A stretch of DNA of 64,000 nt from the NCBI RefSeq assembly GCF_039962255.1, contig NZ_JAMPKY010000011.1, forward strand, positions 1-64,000, given 5' to 3'. The translations under genes were made by a program, and so were the position numbers. The stretch comes from Leptolyngbya subtilissima AS-A7 (lineage in GTDB: Bacteria > Cyanobacteriota > Cyanobacteriia > Phormidesmidales > Phormidesmidaceae). Below, in pieces: positions 59,246 to 64,000 of this stretch. How positions within the stretch are numbered: position 1 is the stretch's first letter; each line of letters starts with the position of its first letter. The notes below the pieces were generated by a model. It was given only the letters and a program-made list of their open reading frames with translations, did not search any database and was not told where the DNA came from.

Positions 59246-60961
59246 TTACTCAAAGCCCAGCTCTTGCTTGAGCTTAGCCAGAGCCGTTTCACGGGTCTTT
59301 TGTAGGGCCACGTCGGCGTCAAACCGATCGATTTCGCCGCCGATCGCACAGTGGGGGCGCGCGATTTCCATCATCAGGCCATACTCCAGCCCTTCGGTGA
59401 CCGCCTGGTACGAGGCTTCGATAATGTTAGTCGAAACCCCTAGGGTCGTCCAGCGTTGAGCACCGTTGCCCGACTCCATCAGCACCCGCGTTTTGGCCGC
59501 CGTGCCCGCGCCGCTATCGATGATCCGCACCTTGTAGTCAGAAAGGTGAAAGTTGGCGATCGCCGGATAAAAGGTCAGCAGCGCCTTTCGCAGGGCCGTG
59601 TCTAGCGCCGCCACTGGCCCATTGCCCTCCGCCGCCGCGAGAATTTCCTCCTCCCCCACCATGACTTTGATCGTGGCTAGCGATTGGCTGCTGTGGTCGC
59701 TGCCGTTGCCTTGGTGCTGGCAGTTGATGTAGAAGCCCTTGAGGTCGAAGAATTGGGGGCGATCGCCTAGGGCCTCCCGCATCAGTAGCTCAAAGCTGGC
59801 CTCGGCAGCTTCAAACTGGTAGCCCTCGTGCTCCAGAGCTTTGAGCCGGGTGAGCAACTGACGCGAGGCCGGGTTGTGGCGGTCTAGCTCTAGCCCAAAG
59901 CTGCGGGCTTTGACCAGCACGTTGCTCAGCCCCGCCTGATCCGACACCACAATGCGGCGGCTGTTGCCCACCGTGGCCGGGTCGATGTGCTCGTAGGTTT
60001 TCGGCTCGCGCTCCACGGCGCTGACGTGAATGCCGCCCTTGTGGGCAAAGGCCGATCGCCCCACGTAGGGGGCATGCTCGTCGGGGGCCAGATTGACCAC
60101 CTCGCTGATAAAGCGGCTGGTCTCAGCCAGGGTTTCGAGCCGGGCCGGGGCAATGCAGGGGTAGCCCAGCTTGATTTGCAGGTTGGGGATCAGCGTGCAG
60201 AGGTTGGCGTTGCCACAGCGCTCGCCGTAGCCGTTGATCGTGCCCTGCACCATAGTGGCCCCAGCCTCCACCGCCGCCATGGCGTTGGCCACTGCCGTGC
60301 CGCTGTCGTTGTGGGTATGAATGCCCAGCTGGGGCCGGGGTTCTGGAAACCGCTGGAGCCAGGTGTTAACGGCAGTTACAATCGCGCCGACTTCGTGAGG
60401 CAGGGTGCCGCCGTTGGTGTCGCACAGCGCCAGCCACTCGGCCCCAGCTTTTACCGCTGCTTCGAGGGTTTCTAGGGCGTAGTCGGGGTTGGCTTTGTAG
60501 CCGTCAAACCAGTGCTCGGCGTCGTAAATTACCCGGCGACCCTGGCTGCGAAAGTAGCAAATGGTATCGTCGATCATAGCCAGGTTTTCGGCCAGGGTGG
60601 TCTGCAAGCCGGTAGTCACATGCAAGTCCCAGGATTTGCCAAACAGCGTAATCCACTCGGTGCCCGCAGCCAGCACTGGTTGCAGCATCGGCTCTTCGGC
60701 AGCGACTTTGCCAGGGCGGCGGGTCGAGCAAAAGGCGGTAATGCTGGCCTGGGTAAGGGGAGTTTCTTTCAGCTGCCAAAAGAACTGCACATCCTTGGGG
60801 TTGGCTCCCGGCCAGCCGCCTTCGATGAAGGGCACCCCGAGGGCGTCGAGCCGTCGGGCAATGCGAATTTTATCTTCGATCGATAGGGCCAATCCCTCCC
60901 GCTGGGCACCATCCCTGAGCGTGGTGTCATAGATGTAAAGGGGAGTGCGCTGCTCAACCAT
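59246..60961 (-). CDS. cimA: Citramalate synthase
   Basis: 571 residues from the ATG at 60959-60961 (a GTG 12 codons upstream is possible). The HMGL-like TIM barrel is YIYDTTLRDGAQREGLALSIEDKIRIARRLDALGVPFIEGGWPGANPKD, with LGIHTHNDSGTAVANAMAAVEAGATMVQGTINGYGERCGNANL and FAHKGGIHVSAVE. The C-terminal LeuA-type regulatory domain follows (LKGFYINCQHQGNG). It condenses pyruvate with acetyl-CoA to (R)-citramalate for isoleucine synthesis, the threonine-independent route used in cyanobacteria. Feedback by isoleucine is typical of the family. Confidence 0.93.
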   Translation of the reverse strand: MVEQRTPLYIYDTTLRDGAQREGLALSIEDKIRIARRLDALGVPFIEGGWPGANPKDVQFFWQLKETPLTQASITAFCSTRRPGKVAAEEPMLQPVLAAGTEWITLFGKSWDLHVTTGLQTTLAENLAMIDDTICYFRSQGRRVIYDAEHWFDGYKANPDYALETLEAAVKAGAEWLALCDTNGGTLPHEVGAIVTAVNTWLQRFPEPRPQLGIHTHNDSGTAVANAMAAVEAGATMVQGTINGYGERCGNANLCTLIPNLQIKLGYPCIAPARLETLAETSRFISEVVNLAPDEHAPYVGRSAFAHKGGIHVSAVEREPKTYEHIDPATVGNSRRIVVSDQAGLSNVLVKARSFGLELDRHNPASRQLLTRLKALEHEGYQFEAAEASFELLMREALGDRPQFFDLKGFYINCQHQGNGSDHSSQSLATIKVMVGEEEILAAAEGNGPVAALDTALRKALLTFYPAIANFHLSDYKVRIIDSGAGTAAKTRVLMESGNGAQRWTTLGVSTNIIEASYQAVTEGLEYGLMMEIARPHCAIGGEIDRFDADVALQKTRETALAKLKQELGFE

Positions 60962-61092
60962 AGCCAGTGGTGCCCTAGGAATTATCGTTGGTGTCACAGT
61001 TATCTAGAGTAAGCCTTGGGCTGGGGATGCTTGAGAACGCCGGGGCGATCGCGTTATAAAACGTAGATATTCTTCGTCTGCCAGGAAATGCC

Positions 61093-61419
61093 ATGCCCAC
61101 CGTCACCGCCCAGGGAAAAACCATGCAGTGCGAAGCCGGAGCCAACCTGCGCCAGGTCTTGCTAACCCACGGTATCGATCTCTACAACGGCCAGGCCAAG
61201 GTGATCAACTGCCGCAGTCTTGGCACCTGCGGCACCTGCGCAGTGGCAATCCAAGGCGAAGTTTCAGCCACCAACTGGAAAGACAAGGCACGCCGATCCC
61301 TCCCTCCCCACGACCCCGCCCGCGACCTCCGCCTCGCCTGCCAAACCCAAGTACTGGGCGACATTGTCGTCACTAAATACGACGGCTTCTGGGGCCAAGG
61401 CCAAACCCCCATCTGGTAA
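61093..61419 (+). CDS. [2Fe-2S] ferredoxin, Slr0148-like
   Basis: 108 residues. Plant-type fold with ligands Cys40, Cys46, Cys49 and Cys83 (INCRSLGTCGTCAVAIQ ... RLACQT), i.e. C-x5-C-x2-C-x33-C, one residue longer than PetF in the first spacing. VTKYDGFWGQG ends the domain. The sequence resembles Slr0148, the ferredoxin of the Synechocystis PAP operon, which is missing from the related cluster at 6438-11342 here; that this is its displaced counterpart is an inference. It ends 21 bp before the convergent hydrolase gene. Confidence 0.8.
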   Translation: MPTVTAQGKTMQCEAGANLRQVLLTHGIDLYNGQAKVINCRSLGTCGTCAVAIQGEVSATNWKDKARRSLPPHDPARDLRLACQTQVLGDIVVTKYDGFWGQGQTPIW

Positions 61420-61439
61420 ACCCCAACTCTCCTACTCCG

Positions 61440-63314
61440 CTACCCGCCAACTCTCCTACCCGCCAACTCCCCCTCTCTCCCACTCCCCCGCTGAGGCGTC
61501 CGAATCGCATCCAACATATCTGTCTTCGTGCCATCCACGCTGCCGCCCTGAACGCTCACTCGGTAGCGCATGGGTGATAAATAGCCCTGAATTTTGAACT
61601 TTTGGCAATCGATGTGAAGCTGGCTGAGGGCGACCTGGCGATCGCGATCGAGGGTGTCGAGATAGCCGCTAAACCCCAAAAACGCCAGCCGATAGAGCAA
61701 CTGCTGACTAAACTGCCCCTCAAAATAGCCGCCGTGCACGTCTCGCTTACCGGTTCCGTAATCCAGAGTCAGCATTAGATAATCCCAGGGCAGCAGGGCC
61801 GATCGCCCCAGCGCGCGGGTCAAAAGCCCCGTCGGACGGATAGAGCAACTATTGTTCTGCAGATCAAACTTCAGATCGGTGTAGTCGGTGCAGTCAAAAT
61901 AGGTAAAGAAATCGGCTACTGTGGCGCGTTGACTATCGCGCTTTGACTGCACCTCAAACAAATCCCCCAGGGTGACTACTCCCCGAGCTTGAAACCGCTC
62001 ATAGGTGAGAAACAGATTTTCCATCACCTTTTGGCTTGACTGGGCGATCGCCTCACCGACAGACAAATTTACCGGAAAGTCGCGATCGAGGGAGGCCAAA
62101 TTGACTAAGCCATAGTCGTCGATGCTGCCCGTTTTGTTTTGCAGCGCCACATTGCCTAGGCGATAGCCCCGGGCCTGAGTGCGGCTAGGAAAAGCAATAT
62201 AGTTGGCGGCTGTGGAGGCAATGCGCAGCGCAATATCTCCCTCATTACAAAACAAGTACGATTCTGAAAATCGCCGCAATGACGACGACAAAAAGTTGGC
62301 CCGACTTGACACAATCGTCAGCACTGGAATGTCAGGAGAGGCAAGAATCAGCCGCTCCAAGCGGTACACATCGCCCACATCGCTGGGCGGCTGTTTATTT
62401 ACCGATCGCATGTCGAATACATCTGACAAAATGCGCACGACATTGGTCACTACGAAACCGCCCATGCTGTGGCCAATAAAGCTGAGCTTCACCTTATTGC
62501 GGCTGCGTTGAGCCCAGTATTCGCGAGCTTTGAGCAGCGCTTGCTGTTGCTCATACTCAGTTTTTGCCAGAGGAAATAGAGCATTAGCTGTGCGTTGCAC
62601 AATCGCCTGATCAATTTGGCGCAGCAGTTCGACTAGATCTAGCACGCCAAAATTGTCGGCCCGATAGCTGTCGCGGAAATACACGATCAGTCGCAGCACA
62701 ACTAGGGCCGCCATCAGCAGCCCCAAGGCGAGCAACAGCACCAGAGAAAGGCTAATTAAAAATCCCCAGGTCGATGTCTCCAGGGCGTTGAGCAATTCAA
62801 GAATCAGTAGCCCCAGCGCACAGATTGCCCCGGTCAACAGCAGATCTCGTGGCAGCGGTGGTAAGGCGGCCAGGGCCTCAAAAACTTTTTTGGGCTCGCT
62901 GAGCGCCACATTTTCAGAAGGCCAGCGGTAGCCGATAAAAACGCGGTGGGGGCTCCTGCTAATGGCCGAATCGTGGCGGTTGGCGTACTTAAAAATATTT
63001 TTGTACCAGGCCTGCACCCCATGGAGGCTAGTGTTGTAGCCATGCACCGTAATCACAAGTTCGGCAAACCCATCGGCGCTGCTGCCCATCATGTGGTGCA
63101 GGTGGTCGGCAATGTCGGCAATTCCCTGATTAGCCTGCTGCTGAACTCTTTCGCTGGCTTCCTCGGCGTCTTCAATATTGGGTGGGGCGCTACTCATGAC
63201 AAAGTAGCCGGGAATTTTGCCCTCAACGCCGCTGGTGTCATCTAGATCAACGATTTTGGCCAGATTTTCCTCGGCGAAAGCAAATTTCTGAATAATAAAG
63301 GGAAGCTGTTTCAT
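61440..63314 (-). CDS. Membrane alpha/beta hydrolase-fold protein
   Basis: 624 residues. The first 150 look like a DUF900-type hydrolase (GYFVMSSAPPNIEDAEEASERVQ, ELVITVHGYNTSLHGVQAWYKNIFKYANRHD, VFIGYRWPSE). Two transmembrane helices lie at about 160-215 (LLLTGAICALGLLILELLNALE, LISLSLVLLLALGLLMAALVVLRLIVYF). The nucleophile elbow GHSMGG follows in LSFIGHSMGGFVVTNVVRIL. The last 15 residues come from a simple repeat (see 61441-61469), so the real end may be approximate. Possible lipase/esterase at a membrane. Confidence 0.75.
   Translation of the reverse strand: MKQLPFIIQKFAFAEENLAKIVDLDDTSGVEGKIPGYFVMSSAPPNIEDAEEASERVQQQANQGIADIADHLHHMMGSSADGFAELVITVHGYNTSLHGVQAWYKNIFKYANRHDSAISRSPHRVFIGYRWPSENVALSEPKKVFEALAALPPLPRDLLLTGAICALGLLILELLNALETSTWGFLISLSLVLLLALGLLMAALVVLRLIVYFRDSYRADNFGVLDLVELLRQIDQAIVQRTANALFPLAKTEYEQQQALLKAREYWAQRSRNKVKLSFIGHSMGGFVVTNVVRILSDVFDMRSVNKQPPSDVGDVYRLERLILASPDIPVLTIVSSRANFLSSSLRRFSESYLFCNEGDIALRIASTAANYIAFPSRTQARGYRLGNVALQNKTGSIDDYGLVNLASLDRDFPVNLSVGEAIAQSSQKVMENLFLTYERFQARGVVTLGDLFEVQSKRDSQRATVADFFTYFDCTDYTDLKFDLQNNSCSIRPTGLLTRALGRSALLPWDYLMLTLDYGTGKRDVHGGYFEGQFSQQLLYRLAFLGFSGYLDTLDRDRQVALSQLHIDCQKFKIQGYLSPMRYRVSVQGGSVDGTKTDMLDAIRTPQRGSGREGELAGRRVGG
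61441..61469. repeat. Short tandem repeat TACCCGCCAACTC, period 16
   Basis: Two copies at 61441-61453 and 61457-61469, with a degenerate third before them. The hydrolase C-terminus (GELAGRRVGG) is translated from this pyrimidine-rich stretch between the convergent genes. Confidence 0.6.
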
Positions 63315-63767
63315 AGATGCCCTGGTTAGACTACACAGGAAGAATTACAGGAGAGTAGTCGAAAGCTTCGGCCTTAGAGCCCTGCGGTACACGAAAATAG
63401 ACTACAGTTCTGCGAAGCTTTTTACGAACAAAGCCTCCAAAAATTTTAAAATTAGGAGGGCTTAGAATTAGAAAACTGCTGCAAGGGTAAAGCCTGGAGT
63501 TAGCGCCATCACCGGGTTGTTGGCAGCCTGCGTACGCTAGGTAAAATCTGGATTAGAACAGCTCAAAATGCCAGGACTCAAACCTGTTAGGGCATTTTCT
63601 TCATTTTTCGTTCTTCTGCTATAACCCCCGCTTGTTTACAGGGTTATAGGTCAAAGTGCTGCCCTAGCTTTTGCCGGCGACAGTGACTATTGTCTTCGGC
63701 GCAATAGCCATCGCTATAACCTTTCGCCAAGGCTTTTAGCCTAGATCTTGCTCAAAAACCTGGTGGA
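63315..63767. other. Spacer with a TAGCCATCGCTATA repeat
   Basis: 450 bp, no ORF of note. TAGCCATCGCTATA at 63705-63718 repeats 11720-11733. A CAGGACTCAAACCTG stretch near 63568 resembles a tRNA T-arm but no tRNA fold was found around it. Confidence 0.4.
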
Positions 63768-64000
63768 TTAAGCTTCTTTAGCCAGCACCGGAGCCGCTTG
63801 CAGGAGGGTTTGGGTGTAAGGGTGCTGGGGCGATTCAAACAGTGTTTTAGTAGGGGCAATTTCTACAATTTTGCCCTGCTGCATGACGGCAATGCGATCG
63901 CACATAAATCGCGCCACCCACAGGTCGTGGGTAATAAATAGGTAGGTGAGATCAAACTCATGCTTGAGGGCAATCATTAGATCGAGCACTTGGGTCTGCA
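63768..64000 (-). CDS. Peptide-type ABC transporter ATPase, C-terminal part (runs off the right edge)
   Basis: At least 76 residues in frame: QTQVLDLMIALKHEFDLTYLFITHDLWVARFMCDRIAVMQQGKIVEIAPTKTLFESPQHPYTQTLL. The H-loop (ITHD) and the HPYT motif place it in the Opp/Dpp/GSI ATPase group, which imports oligopeptides or related solutes with ATP. Walker A and signature motifs lie beyond the window. The ATG-like positions near the edge are internal. Confidence 0.9.
   Translation of the reverse strand, partial: QTQVLDLMIALKHEFDLTYLFITHDLWVARFMCDRIAVMQQGKIVEIAPTKTLFESPQHPYTQTLLQAAPVLAKEA

Noticed and set aside
63560-63640. tRNA-like T-arm sequence
   Set aside because: CAAACCTG alone resembles a T-stem; no acceptor, D-arm or anticodon stem can be formed around it.

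Overview
This window is chromosomal DNA from a cyanobacterium, most likely a filamentous Leptolyngbya/Nodosilinea-type strain (the genus is an inference). The oxygenic photosynthesis genes psbA (partial), ndhO and psaE, two-domain cyAbrB, SigG with its anti-sigma partner, an SpkG-like kinase, a phycobilisome-related cluster and frequent HIP1 octamers (GCGATCGC) in genes and spacers all point the same way. No prophage, insertion sequence, CRISPR array or rRNA operon was seen. Most of the window is ordinary single-gene cyanobacterial chromosome with short operons.

Layout. 0-2.6 kb: 5' end of psbA on the minus strand, more than 1 kb without a convincing gene, a cyAbrB regulator followed by a structured trailer and terminator, and tRNA-Ser(UGA). 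2.8-6.1 kb: SigG-type ECF sigma factor with an anti-sigma-like membrane protein, then ndhO, mutM and psaE on the minus strand. 6.4-11.3 kb: a six-gene plus-strand cluster (two bilin-less phycobilisome-domain proteins, two V4R proteins, a small repeat-motif protein and a Ser/Thr kinase). It resembles the Synechocystis slr0144-slr0152 photosystem II assembly (PAP) operon but lacks the ferredoxin genes. 12.3-31 kb: a V4R-like orphan, an orphan histidine kinase, gpmA, selO, an FeS-type photolyase, furA, rsmE, a mercuric-reductase-like flavoprotein, comB, DUF4912, LmeA-like, a pheophorbide-oxygenase-like Rieske protein and a GAF-PAS-GAF-GGDEF diguanylate cyclase.

31-46.8 kb: cysteine desulfurase, TPR protein, a lipoprotein/DUF1517 pair preceded by a striking operator-like repeat array, tRNA-Arg(CCG), cobO, MpaB-like, GIY-YIG, YggT, GNAT, ArsA-type ATPase, YebC, an overlapping larE-glk pair, and two coupled glycosyltransferases. 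47-64 kb: a phosphodiester-glycosidase lipoprotein, an LRAT-PspA fusion, a metzincin-like lipoprotein, a very long RecJ, tRNA-Leu(CAA) overlapped by an M48 protease gene, an EamA-like protein, ParA, an S2P protease with CBS domains, a J-domain protein, cimA, a [2Fe-2S] ferredoxin, a membrane alpha/beta hydrolase, and the 3' end of a peptide-type ABC ATPase.

The leading candidates for something under-described are the PAP-like cluster with its tandem FF-AWDG motif protein, the AACTT/AAGTT operator array at 35956-36010, the LRAT-PspA fusion, and the 500-residue C-terminal extension of RecJ. All functional calls come from reading motifs by eye; no database search was run.
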